From: Pseudomonadota bacterium
GTDB lineage: Bacteria; Pseudomonadota; Gammaproteobacteria; Xanthomonadales; SZUA-38
DNA: 64,000 nucleotides
Direction of reading: 5' to 3'
Assembly (NCBI GenBank): GCA_039033415.1
Contig: JBCCCR010000020.1
Location: 1-64,000, forward strand
Position 1 is the first letter of the stretch; each line of letters starts with the position of its first letter. Position numbers and translations under genes: made by a program. The notes beneath the pieces are model-generated. The model was not told where the DNA came from. It ran no database searches and was given only the letters and a program-made list of their open reading frames with translations. Positions 43,636-52,121 of the stretch are shown here, piece after piece.

Positions 43636-44229
43636 ATGAACCCTGCTGATCAGTCCCTGCCCGAGCTGGTGAAATCTGTTCGAGCCTGCCGGCTCTGCGA
43701 GGATCATCTGCCCGAAGGCCCTAACCCGGTGCTCCAGATTGACGGGTCCGCCAGGATTCTGATTGCAGGGCAGGCGCCGGGACGCCGAGTGCACGAGAGC
43801 GGCGTCCCCTTTGACGACCCGAGCGGCGATCGCCTGCGAGACTGGCTGGGCGTCACCCGTGAGGTCTTCTACGATCCAACCCAGATCGCTTTGCTGCCCA
43901 TGGGCTTTTGCTATCCAGGGACCGGAAAATCCGGCGATCTGCCCCCGCGACGGGAATGTGAGCCAGCTTGGCGGCCGGCCCTACTGCAGCATCTGACGGC
44001 GCTCAAGCTGACGCTGGTGGTGGGTCAATACGCCATCAAGTCTCACCTGCCCGATGTTAGGGGCACGCTGACGAACACCGTCCAACATTGGCAAGATTAC
44101 GGCACGCGGCTGATGCCGCTGCCTCACCCCAGTCCTCGGAACAACATCTGGCTCAAGAAAAACCCGTGGTTTGAGGCGCAGCTGCTGCCCGAACTCAGAC
44201 GGCGGGTCAGCGACGCGCTCGCCAGTTAA
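43636..44229 (+). CDS. uracil-DNA glycosylase superfamily protein
   Basis: 197 aa. Start with CRLCEDHLPEGPNP, motif A region ILIAGQAPGRRVHESGVPFDDPSGDRLRDWLG, and motif B-like PLPHPSPRNNIWLKKNPWFE near the C-terminus. This is the family-4/5-like UDG fold in COG1573. The E in the GExPG motif of family 4 is replaced by Gln (GQAPG), and the iron-sulfur Cys set is reduced to CRLC, so uracil excision is likely but not certain. The branch is common in gammaproteobacteria. It is in a plus-strand run with no obvious functional partner. Confidence 0.85.
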   Translation: MNPADQSLPELVKSVRACRLCEDHLPEGPNPVLQIDGSARILIAGQAPGRRVHESGVPFDDPSGDRLRDWLGVTREVFYDPTQIALLPMGFCYPGTGKSGDLPPRRECEPAWRPALLQHLTALKLTLVVGQYAIKSHLPDVRGTLTNTVQHWQDYGTRLMPLPHPSPRNNIWLKKNPWFEAQLLPELRRRVSDALAS

Positions 44230-44315
44230 ACAGGCGCAAGCATCGACCTTCGTAATTGTCCCTATGGACCGCACCAGCCGGGTGCCACCAAACTGAGGGT
44301 CAAGGAGAAACGTCT

Positions 44316-44714
44316 ATGCGCTATCTCGTACTACTTTTCTGTCTGGTGGCGGTTGCGGCAGCCCAGGATGAGAACCTCGCCGACCACATGCGGGAGCACT
44401 TCGCCAGGGCCACCCAGGTGCAGTCCGCGGTGGTGTCCGGTGATCTTGCTGGCGTCGACAAGCACGCCCAGTGGCTGGCCGAGCATCCGTCCCCCGATGC
44501 CTGGTACGCCGGCTCCGAAGCGCTTGCCGAGGCGCCGCTGACGGCGCGCCAGGTGGTTGGGGAAGATGAGGTCAGCGCTGACTATCTGGCCGATCGTGTC
44601 CACACCCTCGGTCGTGAAGCCAGGCGAACGGCCAACGAGCAGAGCCGGGTCAGGCTTTATGGCCAGCTGCTCTCCACCTGCGCCGAGTGCCACAGCCTCT
44701 ATCGCAACCGCTGA
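44316..44714 (+). CDS. small monoheme c-type cytochrome (class II-like)
   Basis: 132 aa from the ATG at 44316 with AAGGAG 9 bases upstream; the open frame to 44256 is leader. Signal peptide RYLVLLFCLVAVAAA. The single haem site CAECHSLYR lies at the very C-terminus, as in cytochrome c'-type four-helix bundles, and the rest is helical (HMREHFARATQVQSAVV). Periplasmic electron carrier or gas-binding protein. No adjacent redox partner. Confidence 0.82.
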   Translation: MRYLVLLFCLVAVAAAQDENLADHMREHFARATQVQSAVVSGDLAGVDKHAQWLAEHPSPDAWYAGSEALAEAPLTARQVVGEDEVSADYLADRVHTLGREARRTANEQSRVRLYGQLLSTCAECHSLYRNR

Positions 44715-44831
44715 CAGGACCGACGACAAACACCGTTTGCCGCGTCATCGTGGCGGTTGATCTCATTGCCAGGGTGTAAACGCTTTGTTCGTGAGACTCT
44801 CACGGACTTTCACCAGCGCGCCCAGGTTCCC

Positions 44832-45581
44832 ATGCTGCTCACACATCGATTCGTGCCACTGCTTGCGCCCTTGGTTCTGGCTGTTTTGCTCCTTCCGATG
44901 GTTGCCACCGCTGCCGGCGAGCGGCTGCTCATCTACGGTGGAAGCGGACGGCTTGGCGGACCGATTGTCGAGGAGGCGCTTCTGCGGGGCTACCAGGTAA
45001 CGGGCGTATCTCGCGATCCGGCGCGTCTGGTCGCGTTTGAGGGCCGGATCGAGATCGTCGGCGGCGACATTCTGGACCGCTCATCGCTCGGCAAGCTCGC
45101 AAGCGAGCACGACGCCGTAATCGTTTCCGTCGGTGGACGGCCGAGCGACCCGGATCCAGCTCAGTACATCGCTGCGCTCGCGGCCGACAGCCTGGTGGAA
45201 GCGCTTTCGTCACTGGGTCCGGCGGGGCCTCGGCTGATCTTTGTGGGCAACCTCTTCACGCTCAAATTTGAAGATGACAAGACGCTGCTCGAGCTCGGTC
45301 GGGTTGCGGAGGACCACCGAAATCACGCGATGTTTCATGGCCATCAGCTGGCGCTGGATCGATTCCGGGAGAGTCGAGGCGTAACTTGGACCGTCGCTTC
45401 ACCGCCTAACGGCTTGCGCCTCAAAGGTCGCACCGGCGAGGTCCGCTGGGGTGGGGATGTTCTGCTCCGAGACTCAGACGGCACACCCTCCGGCATCTCC
45501 CGCGAGGACTTCGCATTCGCCGTACTTGAGGAGCTGGAACGCGAGCGTTACCTCAACGCCCGATTCAACGTCGCGCGCTGA
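44832..45581 (+). CDS. NAD(P)-binding (atypical SDR/NmrA-like) protein with signal sequence
   Basis: 249 aa from the ATG at 44832; the open frame from 44757 is less likely. The Rossmann loop LLIYGGSGRLGGPIVEEAL lies at about 30-48, followed by VTGVSRDPARL, GGDILDRSSL and VIVSVGG, as in atypical SDRs of the YwnB/NmrA type that lack the YxxxK pair. Before it stands a hydrophobic stretch (FVPLLAPLVLAVLLLPMVATAAG) that looks like a cleavable signal peptide. A nucleotide-dependent enzyme outside the cytoplasm would be odd, so it may be membrane-tethered, facing either side. Confidence 0.72.
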   Translation: MLLTHRFVPLLAPLVLAVLLLPMVATAAGERLLIYGGSGRLGGPIVEEALLRGYQVTGVSRDPARLVAFEGRIEIVGGDILDRSSLGKLASEHDAVIVSVGGRPSDPDPAQYIAALAADSLVEALSSLGPAGPRLIFVGNLFTLKFEDDKTLLELGRVAEDHRNHAMFHGHQLALDRFRESRGVTWTVASPPNGLRLKGRTGEVRWGGDVLLRDSDGTPSGISREDFAFAVLEELERERYLNARFNVAR

Positions 45582-45597
45582 GAGAGTTCCCAACGCC

Positions 45598-47133
45598 TTA
45601 CTCGGGCGCGGCGCCGTAAGCGCTTAGCACCGCTGCATAGACGCCCACCGCATCAAACAGATTGGCCAGGCGCAGGTTCTCGTCTCTGCCGTGCTGATTG
45701 TTGTCGTGGTTGGCCACCGGCAGGATGATGATCGGCATGTCGAGCAGGTCTTCGAACAGATAGATCGGCAGGCTGCCCCCCATGGTGGGCGTGAGCAGCG
45801 GCCGCTGCTGGTCAAACGCCTCGACAATCTCGATGAGTTTCTCAGCCTCCGGACTGTCGAGCCGGGTGCGAAAGGCCCGATATCCTTTTTCGCCGAAATC
45901 CGCTTTGAGCAGCTTCGGGTGTTGGCGGCGTTGCCTCGGCGTCGGGTCGCTATCGATCAGGTGGTAGCCCTGATTCTCAAAGTGGGCGCTGAGGGCCCGG
46001 CGCACGCCGGCGACGGTTTGCCCGGGCGCCAGGCGCAGGTCGAGCGCTGCCGTTGCGCTGGACAGAATGATGTTGCGCGCCTGATTGCCAACGCCCCCAG
46101 CCTGGAATCCTTTGATGATGATGGCGGGCATCATCACAAGCTCCTCAAGCCGGCGGCCCTCACCCTCAAGCCGACCCAGCGCCAGCTCATCCTGAAGTCG
46201 GTCTTCGACCCGTGGCATCGCGGCGACGGCCTCTCTTTCGGCTTGGGTGATCGGCGTCATTTCGTCGAGGTAGCCGGGGACCAGAATGTTGCCGGCGTCG
46301 TCTTTCAGGGTGCTGAGCAGTCGGATGAGCGAGTCGGTCGGGTGTGGCGCCCAGTTGCCGTAGTGGCCTGAGTGCAGCGGTCGGATGGCGCCATAGGTGG
46401 TCAGGTTGACCGCCGTGTCGCCGCGGACGCCAAAAACCAGCTGACGGCGTCGGCTCTGGTGCATGGGGCCGTCACAAAACAGCATCAGGTCCGCGTCCAG
46501 TTCGTCGCCATGGGCCTCCAGGATGCCGCGGAGCGTCGGGCTGCCGAACTCTTCTTCGCCGTCCAGAAACAGCTTGATGTTGATGGACAGCGGCAGGTCG
46601 TTGGCTTCCAGCAGGTCGATGGCGTGCATCAATGCAATGACCGGCGCCTTGTCGTCACCGGCGGATCGCGCGTAAATGCGCCACTCGCGCGACAGGGGCC
46701 CCGCCAGCGCCTCCGTCCAGTCCAACACCTCGACGCCGCTCTTTAGCGTGGGCTTAAACGGCGGAGTCGCCCAGTTTGAAGGCAGGACAGGCTGACCGTC
46801 GAAGTGGGCATAGATCAGCACGGTTGGTAGATCATCGCTAACGTGCCGGCTCGCCAGCACGTACGGTGACCGGCCTGCCGTCACAACCTGGCTCTGAAAT
46901 CCGCGTTGTCCGATATAGCGCTGAATCCACTCGGCGTTGGCCAGCATATCCTCTTGCCGGGTTGAGACGTTCGGCAGGCTGAGGAACGCTCGAAAGTCCT
47001 CCAGCATCTCCGCGCCGTGGTCATTGGGGTATCCATCCACGATTTCCCGCAGCGTAGTCAGGTCGTAGGCGAACGCCGGTCGGGCTGCGGCCAGCGTCAG
47101 AAGCAGCACGGCGATCGAGAGGAGTAATTTCAT
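45598..47133 (-). CDS. exported M20-family metallopeptidase
   Basis: 511 aa with signal peptide (LLSIAVLLLTLAAARPAFA). M20 di-zinc motifs: YAHFDGQP (His, then Asp), RSAGDDKAP (bridging Asp), LDGEEEFGSP (catalytic Glu and ligand), FCDGP (Asp) and the final ligand His in VANHDNNQHGRDEN. The dimerisation domain starts near GIRPLHSGHYGNWAP. It belongs to the dipeptidase/carnosinase branch (M20A/F). It would act in the periplasm on small peptides. Ribosome site TGAGG at a good distance. It is next to the 2OG oxygenase gene (33 bp). Confidence 0.9.
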   Translation of the reverse strand: MKLLLSIAVLLLTLAAARPAFAYDLTTLREIVDGYPNDHGAEMLEDFRAFLSLPNVSTRQEDMLANAEWIQRYIGQRGFQSQVVTAGRSPYVLASRHVSDDLPTVLIYAHFDGQPVLPSNWATPPFKPTLKSGVEVLDWTEALAGPLSREWRIYARSAGDDKAPVIALMHAIDLLEANDLPLSINIKLFLDGEEEFGSPTLRGILEAHGDELDADLMLFCDGPMHQSRRRQLVFGVRGDTAVNLTTYGAIRPLHSGHYGNWAPHPTDSLIRLLSTLKDDAGNILVPGYLDEMTPITQAEREAVAAMPRVEDRLQDELALGRLEGEGRRLEELVMMPAIIIKGFQAGGVGNQARNIILSSATAALDLRLAPGQTVAGVRRALSAHFENQGYHLIDSDPTPRQRRQHPKLLKADFGEKGYRAFRTRLDSPEAEKLIEIVEAFDQQRPLLTPTMGGSLPIYLFEDLLDMPIIILPVANHDNNQHGRDENLRLANLFDAVGVYAAVLSAYGAAPE

Positions 47134-47166
47134 GGGCGATGCCTCAATGGTCGAGGTTGTGGCCGG

Positions 47167-48099
47167 TCAGGCGATTCGATAGTCGTCGATCTGGACTTCG
47201 CTACCGTAGTCCGCAAAGTCACCGTCAGCGCGGCGGCGGCGGAACTCTTCCCAGGTAAACGGCTGATAGTGGGCCTGCTCGCTGCTCAGCAGCTCCGGCA
47301 GCGGGGCTACCTGCGCGTTGTACGCCGGATTGAAGAAAAAAGGAATGCTGAATCGCTCCCGATCACGGCTGGGCAGGACCCGATGCAGCGGTGCCTTGAA
47401 TCGATCGTTGGTCCAAACCTGCAGCATGTCACCGATGTTGATCACCAGCGCATCTCGCCTTGGATGCACGGGGAACCAGCGGCCGTCGCGATACACCTCA
47501 AGCCCTGGAACGTCATCCTGGAGGAGCAGCGTGATGCTTCCCGCGTCCGCGTGTGGGTGGATGCCGAGCAAGGGCAGACCATCGTCGCCCGGCTTCTTGG
47601 TCAGCGGGTAGTAGTTCAGGCGCGTGAAGCTCGTATGGGGTTTCCCATGGGCCTCCTGCAGGCGTCCCGATTCGGCGCCGAGCTGAGTTGACAGCGAACT
47701 CAGCAGCCGCGATGACAGCCGCTCCATGGCCGCGAACCAATCGAGCATGGCCTGCCTGAAGTCATCACGCCCGGCCGGCCAGCGGTTGGCGCCGGTAAAG
47801 GGCGTGCTGTCGGCAGCTGCTTCAACCGTAAAGTCGAAGACTTCCTTCTGGTCCTGGCGGTTTTTGGTGAGCTCCCGGTCGTACCAGCCCCAGGGGTTGT
47901 CGCGGCTGCGCCTGATGCTCGCCTTGTCGGGCTCGGGCAATAGAAAAAAGGATCGGGTCTCGGCCCAGACGCGGTTGATCAGCGCCGAGGTGACACCGTG
48001 ATTGATGACCTGGAAAAAGCCCCAGTCACGGCAGGCATTGAACAAATCCTCTCCGGGGGCCGTCAGGTCGATGACCGGTACGCTCAATGTTTCGTTCAT
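47167..48099 (-). CDS. 2-oxoglutarate/Fe(II) dioxygenase, isopenicillin-N-synthase family
   Basis: 310 aa. DIOX-N start VPVIDLTAPG...CRDWGFFQVINHGV; core jelly roll with iron ligands in GIHPHADAGSITLLLQD (H and D) and HRVLPSRDRERFSIPFFFNP (third His, Arg and Ser for 2-oxoglutarate). RLNYYPLT and INIGDMLQVWTNDRFKAPLHRV are standard. It probably hydroxylates a small molecule, and the length fits gibberellin-oxidase-type bacterial members. Neighbours on the same strand are a cupin upstream and the M20 peptidase downstream. Confidence 0.92.
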   Translation of the reverse strand: MNETLSVPVIDLTAPGEDLFNACRDWGFFQVINHGVTSALINRVWAETRSFFLLPEPDKASIRRSRDNPWGWYDRELTKNRQDQKEVFDFTVEAAADSTPFTGANRWPAGRDDFRQAMLDWFAAMERLSSRLLSSLSTQLGAESGRLQEAHGKPHTSFTRLNYYPLTKKPGDDGLPLLGIHPHADAGSITLLLQDDVPGLEVYRDGRWFPVHPRRDALVINIGDMLQVWTNDRFKAPLHRVLPSRDRERFSIPFFFNPAYNAQVAPLPELLSSEQAHYQPFTWEEFRRRRADGDFADYGSEVQIDDYRIA

Positions 48100-48157
48100 G
48101 GCGCTATCTTCGCGTATGGCGCTAGCCCGGTAAACGGCCGCCGGGCAGCTTCAGAAG

Positions 48158-48556
48158 CTATCTCGGGCGGTGTTCTGTGCCGATGCCGGAGGTAATGAAC
48201 AGCGCGGTCGCCTCACCGTCAATATCGGCGGTATGCCAGACCCCTGGCGCGTTGATGGCGTAGTCACCCGGGTCCAGGTCGATCACAGCCGGCGCACCTT
48301 CGGGGCGTTCCTGCAGCAGCCTGAGCCGGCCCGTCACACAGACCACCAGTTCGCTGCCGTTAGGGTGCATCTCCCATTGGCTCCATGGCTGATCGAAGCG
48401 ATGCATGCTGACCAGGCGCCCTTCGTTGCCGTCCGTCTCGTGGCGGTGAGCGTAAGCCTCATACCAGGCCATGTCGCCGGTAAAAGCGGGTTCTTGCAGC
48501 GCCGTTGCGCCCAGTCCCAGATGAACCGGGTGGTCAATAAGATTGGGTGCGGTCAT
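48158..48556 (-). CDS. cupin-domain protein
   Basis: 132 aa single-cupin protein. Motif 1-like SQWEMHPNGSELVVCVTGRL (His and Glu in cupin positions), motif 2 GDYAINAPGVWHTADI. Small cupins bind a metal and may be isomerases, dioxygenases or sensors; nothing points to one. It lies 32 bp from the lipoprotein hydrolase gene upstream and 58 bp from the dioxygenase downstream, all on the minus strand, so they may be one operon. Confidence 0.85.
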   Translation of the reverse strand: MTAPNLIDHPVHLGLGATALQEPAFTGDMAWYEAYAHRHETDGNEGRLVSMHRFDQPWSQWEMHPNGSELVVCVTGRLRLLQERPEGAPAVIDLDPGDYAINAPGVWHTADIDGEATALFITSGIGTEHRPR

Positions 48557-48588
48557 GGGTTGTCCCTCCGTTTCAACGTCGACCCATT

Positions 48589-49704
48589 CTACGGCGCCAG
48601 GGCGGGCAGCGTGCTTTGGAAAAAAGCCAGTGCGTCAGCGGCGGTCTGTTTATGAATGGCGGCACGGTCAATGCCTTTCGGATCCTTGCAGAGTGTCTTG
48701 ACGAAGAACCGACCCTTGAGACTGCAGCGAGCGAGAAAGGTGTAGTGGGCGACTCCGTCGAGCACCAGGAGCTGCGCGCCGGGAATCTGCGCGGCCAGCG
48801 GTTCGGCGTTGGTCGCTGGCAGCGCCTGCTGATCCTGACTGCCGACGACCAGTCGAACCGGAAGCTGGATTGCGGCCAGACTCTCGGGACCGAACGCGGG
48901 CGCCAGGACCGGCGCGAGAACGAATGCCGCTCGGATTCGCGGATCTCGAAAGCGCTCGTTTGAGCGGACCAACGAGGCCTTGGTCGCCGCGTCGTTTTCT
49001 GTCAGCGCTGTCAGCTCTTTTGTGGAGAGCCCCGCTTCGGGGGGCGGGACGCAGGACGGATTGGTTTCATCAAGTCGGCAAAATGCTTCCCATCGAGCAC
49101 GATCTGTCACGGCACCGCTGAGGCTGAGGGCGGTATAGCCCCCAAGCGAAAAGCCCGCGACACCGATCCGAGCGGGATCGATGCGCAGCCCGAACCGCTC
49201 GTCTGCCAGCAGCTCATCGATCGCGAAGGACAGATCCAGCGTTCGCTCCCACCAGAGCATGAACCCCTGGGGCTGATAGGTTTCTTCGGCGGCCGTATTG
49301 CCGTGGTGGTTGACCGCCGCCACGAGAAACCCGTTGGCGGCCAGCGTCTCAGCCAGCCAGGAAAGCTGCAGCGCGGCGCCGCCGGTACCGTGAGAGAGCA
49401 AAATCAGCGGCAGCTTCTTATCGTATTCAGCGAGCGGCGCTCCGGGTGCGCTCCAACCCGCTCGAAAAACGCCGACCTCCCAGGGTTCCTGCTCGGCCCC
49501 TTCCATCGCTGGATACCAGACCGTTGTGCCCACCGGGCGCGGGCCTGACGTTGACCAGGCAGGCCGGTCGGAGTCGGCAAACGGCAGGTATGCGCGACCC
49601 ACCGGCTGTGGGCGATCAGGTGGCTTGGAACAGGCGGTGACCCCAGCCAGCAGGCAGGCGCAAAGCAGCAGGGTGATCGATCCAAGCGAAGGTCGGTATG
49701 CCAT
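48589..49704 (-). CDS. lipoprotein alpha/beta hydrolase (dienelactone hydrolase/PAF-acetylhydrolase-like)
   Basis: 371 aa. Lipobox-like CLLAGVTACSKPP gives a lipidated Cys at about 25. Hydrolase parts: LPLILLSHGTGGAALQLSWLAE (oxyanion HG), AAVNHHGNTA, nucleophile elbow IGVAGFSLGGYTALSL, acid LVVGSQDQQALP, and catalytic His LDGVAHYTFLA. Cys pairs (FCRLDETNPSC, ARCSLKG...TLCKD) suggest disulfides in the periplasm. The layout matches periplasmic PAF-acetylhydrolase-like esterases. Divergence to the Lrp gene is not seen; both lie on the minus strand. Confidence 0.85.
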   Translation of the reverse strand: MAYRPSLGSITLLLCACLLAGVTACSKPPDRPQPVGRAYLPFADSDRPAWSTSGPRPVGTTVWYPAMEGAEQEPWEVGVFRAGWSAPGAPLAEYDKKLPLILLSHGTGGAALQLSWLAETLAANGFLVAAVNHHGNTAAEETYQPQGFMLWWERTLDLSFAIDELLADERFGLRIDPARIGVAGFSLGGYTALSLSGAVTDRARWEAFCRLDETNPSCVPPPEAGLSTKELTALTENDAATKASLVRSNERFRDPRIRAAFVLAPVLAPAFGPESLAAIQLPVRLVVGSQDQQALPATNAEPLAAQIPGAQLLVLDGVAHYTFLARCSLKGRFFVKTLCKDPKGIDRAAIHKQTAADALAFFQSTLPALAP

Positions 49705-49806
49705 AACGGTCCTGTCTGCGGAGATGCCTGCATGTTAGACGCGCGAAAACGGCGGATGTATCAAAAGGACATGGAAAGCGCCTGCTTCGCGGGGAAGCGT
49801 CTGCCG

Positions 49807-50259
49807 TCAGGCGCGTTCGTCTTTGGGGGACCCAAGACAAATGTAAGACGTGATGCTGTGCACCTGTGGCACCGTTCCGAGTACATCGCCGTGAAACTCT
49901 TTGTACGCCGCGAGATCTGCCACCTCAACGCGAAGCAGATACTCGACGGCGCCAGTTACGTTGTGGCATTCACGAACCTCCGGCGCGCGCGCCATGGCGA
50001 GTTCGAACGCGCGTGAATCCTTCTTCAGGTGTTCGGAGAGCCCAACCATCACAAAGATAGTGATGCCGGATCCCAGCGCCGCTCGATCCAACACCGCGCG
50101 ATACCCCTGGATGACCCCCTGGCGCTCCAGCTCCTGGACCCGCCGCAGGCACGCGGAGGGCGAAAGCCCCACGCGATCAGCGAGATCGACGTTGCTGACT
50201 CGACCGTCTTTTTCGAGTTCTCGCAAGATATGTTCGTTGTAGCGATCTAGTTTAATCAA
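49807..50259 (-). CDS. Lrp/AsnC-family transcriptional regulator, beside IDO gene
   Basis: 150 aa, full length, from a TTG start at 50259 (stop codon just upstream in frame, so no longer form). N-terminal HTH: IKLDRYNEHILRELEKDGR, VSNVDLADRVGLSPSACLRRV; C-terminal RAM domain: VMVGLSEHLKKDSRAFELAM, VRECHNVTGAVEYLLRVEVADLAAYKEF. It is divergent from the indoleamine 2,3-dioxygenase gene with 102 bp between. Lrp-type KynR of Pseudomonas controls the kynurenine genes; by position this one probably does the same here, responding to tryptophan or kynurenine. That is inference. Confidence 0.9.
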   Translation of the reverse strand: MIKLDRYNEHILRELEKDGRVSNVDLADRVGLSPSACLRRVQELERQGVIQGYRAVLDRAALGSGITIFVMVGLSEHLKKDSRAFELAMARAPEVRECHNVTGAVEYLLRVEVADLAAYKEFHGDVLGTVPQVHSITSYICLGSPKDERA

Positions 50260-50361
50260 TTGTTGCTATATAGGGTTCCTTAGTGCGTCATATTTCAACA
50301 AAAAAGCGCAGAGTTAGCACTAAAATTTCGTCATTAGGCTAACTGATGAGAGCTTGTTGCT
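50260..50361. promoter_or_regulatory. divergent promoter region between Lrp regulator and IDO, with repeats
   Basis: AT-rich 102 bp. Inverted repeat TTAGTGC (50280-50286) and GCACTAA (50317-50323). A perfect direct repeat TTGTTGCTAT at 50260-50269 and 50354-50363; the second copy covers the IDO start codon. Lrp-family proteins often bind such spaced repeats in the promoter they share with their target. Confidence 0.45.
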
Positions 50362-51534
50362 ATGAATACCTTTTCCCATGCTGATTTTCAGCTGTCGTCC
50401 GACCGAGGTTTTCTATCGCGCTTTGATCCGCAGGGGCAGGTGCTGCCGTCAAACCTGCAGCCGGTTCGTGACACAGCGCTGGCGTTGCCTTGGCTGCTGC
50501 CCACCGGACGTATCCGCACGCACGTGGAACGGCTCCCGGTTCTGGACCTTGAGGAGCTTTGCGCTGACGCCGAGCTTCCTCTGCTGCGGGTGGCGATGGT
50601 GCACTACGCGTTTCTTGCGCAGGCATATGTCTGGGGTGAACCCGCGGCGCCCCGGTCATTACCGGCATGCCTCGCCAAACCGCTTTGGTCGCTCGGTCAG
50701 GCGACGGGGCAGCCGCCGCTGCTAACCTATGCGCACTACGTGCTCGACAACTGGGCGCTGATAGAGCCGCAGCGTGGCTTCGACCTCTCGAATCTGCGCA
50801 TGCTTCAACCGTTTCTCGGCGGCCAGGACGAAGCCTGGTTTGTGCTGATCCATGTCGCGATCGAAGCGCGCGCCGGAGCGATGATGGCCCGTGTTCCGGA
50901 GGTGATCGACGCTGCGGCCCAGGGCAATGGCAGCGGCGTGGAGGAAGGCCTGGCCGCCATGGTGCAGGTCTGGGACGACGTGAATGCAATCTTCGCGCGG
51001 ACGCCCGAACGCTGCGATCCCTATGTCTATTTCCACCGCGTTCGCCCGTGGATACACGGCTGGAAGGACAACCCGGCCCTGGGAGACGGCCTGGTCTACG
51101 AAGGCGTGACCGACACTCAGGGCAAGCCACAGAGCTTCCGCGGGCAGACGGGCTCACAGTCGTCGATCGTGCCAACCATGGACGCGTTTTTGAATGTCGG
51201 GCACGCCAACGACCCGCTGCGCTCGTTCCTCGACGAGCTGCATCCCTATCGCCCGCCGGCGCACCAGCGATTCATCCACGAAGTGAAGGCTCGCAGCCGA
51301 GTCAGGGAGTGGGTGGCCGACGAGGGTTCGCCGCTGCATCGCGACCTCTACAACGCCTGCGTGGATCGCCTCACGCGTTTCCGGACCCAGCATCTGGAAT
51401 ATGCCGCCAGCTACATTGCGAAACAGTCCAGCCGCAGTACCGGTAATGATGTGGCGGTCGGGACCGGCGGTACACCCTTTATGAAGTATCTCAAGAAGCA
51501 CCGAGACGAGGCTCGGGCCCACATGCTCTCATAG
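50362..51534 (+). CDS. indoleamine 2,3-dioxygenase family heme protein
   Basis: 390 aa, typical for IDO rather than tetrameric TDO. Conserved points: LPWLLPTGRIRTHVERLP, ALVHY-like AMVHYAFLAQAYVWG, FVLIHVAIEARAG, YEGV, FRGQTGSQSSIVPTMDAFL (substrate/haem pocket), the proximal haem ligand His 344 in FRTQHLEYAASYI, and GTGGTPFMKYLKKHRDE at the C-terminus. The enzyme opens the indole ring of tryptophan to N-formylkynurenine. kynB and kynU are not in the window. The divergent Lrp gene supports regulated tryptophan breakdown or kynurenine production. Confidence 0.92.
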   Translation: MNTFSHADFQLSSDRGFLSRFDPQGQVLPSNLQPVRDTALALPWLLPTGRIRTHVERLPVLDLEELCADAELPLLRVAMVHYAFLAQAYVWGEPAAPRSLPACLAKPLWSLGQATGQPPLLTYAHYVLDNWALIEPQRGFDLSNLRMLQPFLGGQDEAWFVLIHVAIEARAGAMMARVPEVIDAAAQGNGSGVEEGLAAMVQVWDDVNAIFARTPERCDPYVYFHRVRPWIHGWKDNPALGDGLVYEGVTDTQGKPQSFRGQTGSQSSIVPTMDAFLNVGHANDPLRSFLDELHPYRPPAHQRFIHEVKARSRVREWVADEGSPLHRDLYNACVDRLTRFRTQHLEYAASYIAKQSSRSTGNDVAVGTGGTPFMKYLKKHRDEARAHMLS

Positions 51535-51540
51535 CGGGGG

Positions 51541-51981
51541 TTAGTTATCACAGTAGCCGGTTTGCCAGCTTCGTTCCGAGCTGTGGTTCCGTAAGTCCAC
51601 ACCGTGATCGACGGCGGCTTTCATCGCCAACAGCACCGACACCCAGCCCGGGATCATCTGATCCCTCATCGCGTCGGGGACTTCTGTTGCCGTGAGCTCA
51701 AGGTCGGTGCCGCCGCTACCGTCGTCGGTAAGCGTAAACGTGGTTTCGGTGCCGAAGTAGGTCACGGCAAATTTTGACGGCGGATCAGCGGCCAGGAGCC
51801 GTCCGGTGGTCGGCGGATGGTTCATGAAGTGGAAGGTGATCTCGCCGTTGCGCTCAACGGTTTCTTCCGCCCAGAAGCTGGACCGACCCCGATCGGTCGC
51901 CAGGGCCTGATAGACCGCTTCAGGTGCGGATCGGAAGTGCACTTTCCAGGCAATGGTACCCGGTGCTGCTTGAAAATCCAT
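51541..51981 (-). CDS. SRPBCC/AHSA1-like protein
   Basis: 146 aa cytoplasmic START-like domain: TIAWKVHFRSAPEAVYQALATDRGRSSFWAEE start, then strands ITFHFMNHPPTTGRLLAADPPSKFAVTYF and TTFTLTDDGSGGTDLELTATEVP, ending in a helix (WVSVLLAMKAAVDHGVDLRNH). The Bet v1 fold with an AHSA1-type sequence. Members bind hydrophobic ligands or assist proteins; no enzymatic call is possible. Its end is 7 bp from the end of the IDO gene on the other strand. Confidence 0.85.
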   Translation of the reverse strand: MDFQAAPGTIAWKVHFRSAPEAVYQALATDRGRSSFWAEETVERNGEITFHFMNHPPTTGRLLAADPPSKFAVTYFGTETTFTLTDDGSGGTDLELTATEVPDAMRDQMIPGWVSVLLAMKAAVDHGVDLRNHSSERSWQTGYCDN

Positions 51982-52121
51982 GGCGCTCCCGGGCCGTTGC
52001 CCAAGCGTTGCGTGGTCTCGCAGCTTGCAATACCGCCATCAGCAAAGCTAGCACGGCTGCTGCTCTGGATTGGGCAAACCGGGTGCCTCGACCGGCAGAT
52101 CGGCCGGGGCTTGATGCTGGC

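Noticed and set aside
50360-51175. 271-codon minus-strand frame opposite IDO
   Set aside because: Arg/Ser/Pro-rich shadow of a conserved enzyme gene.
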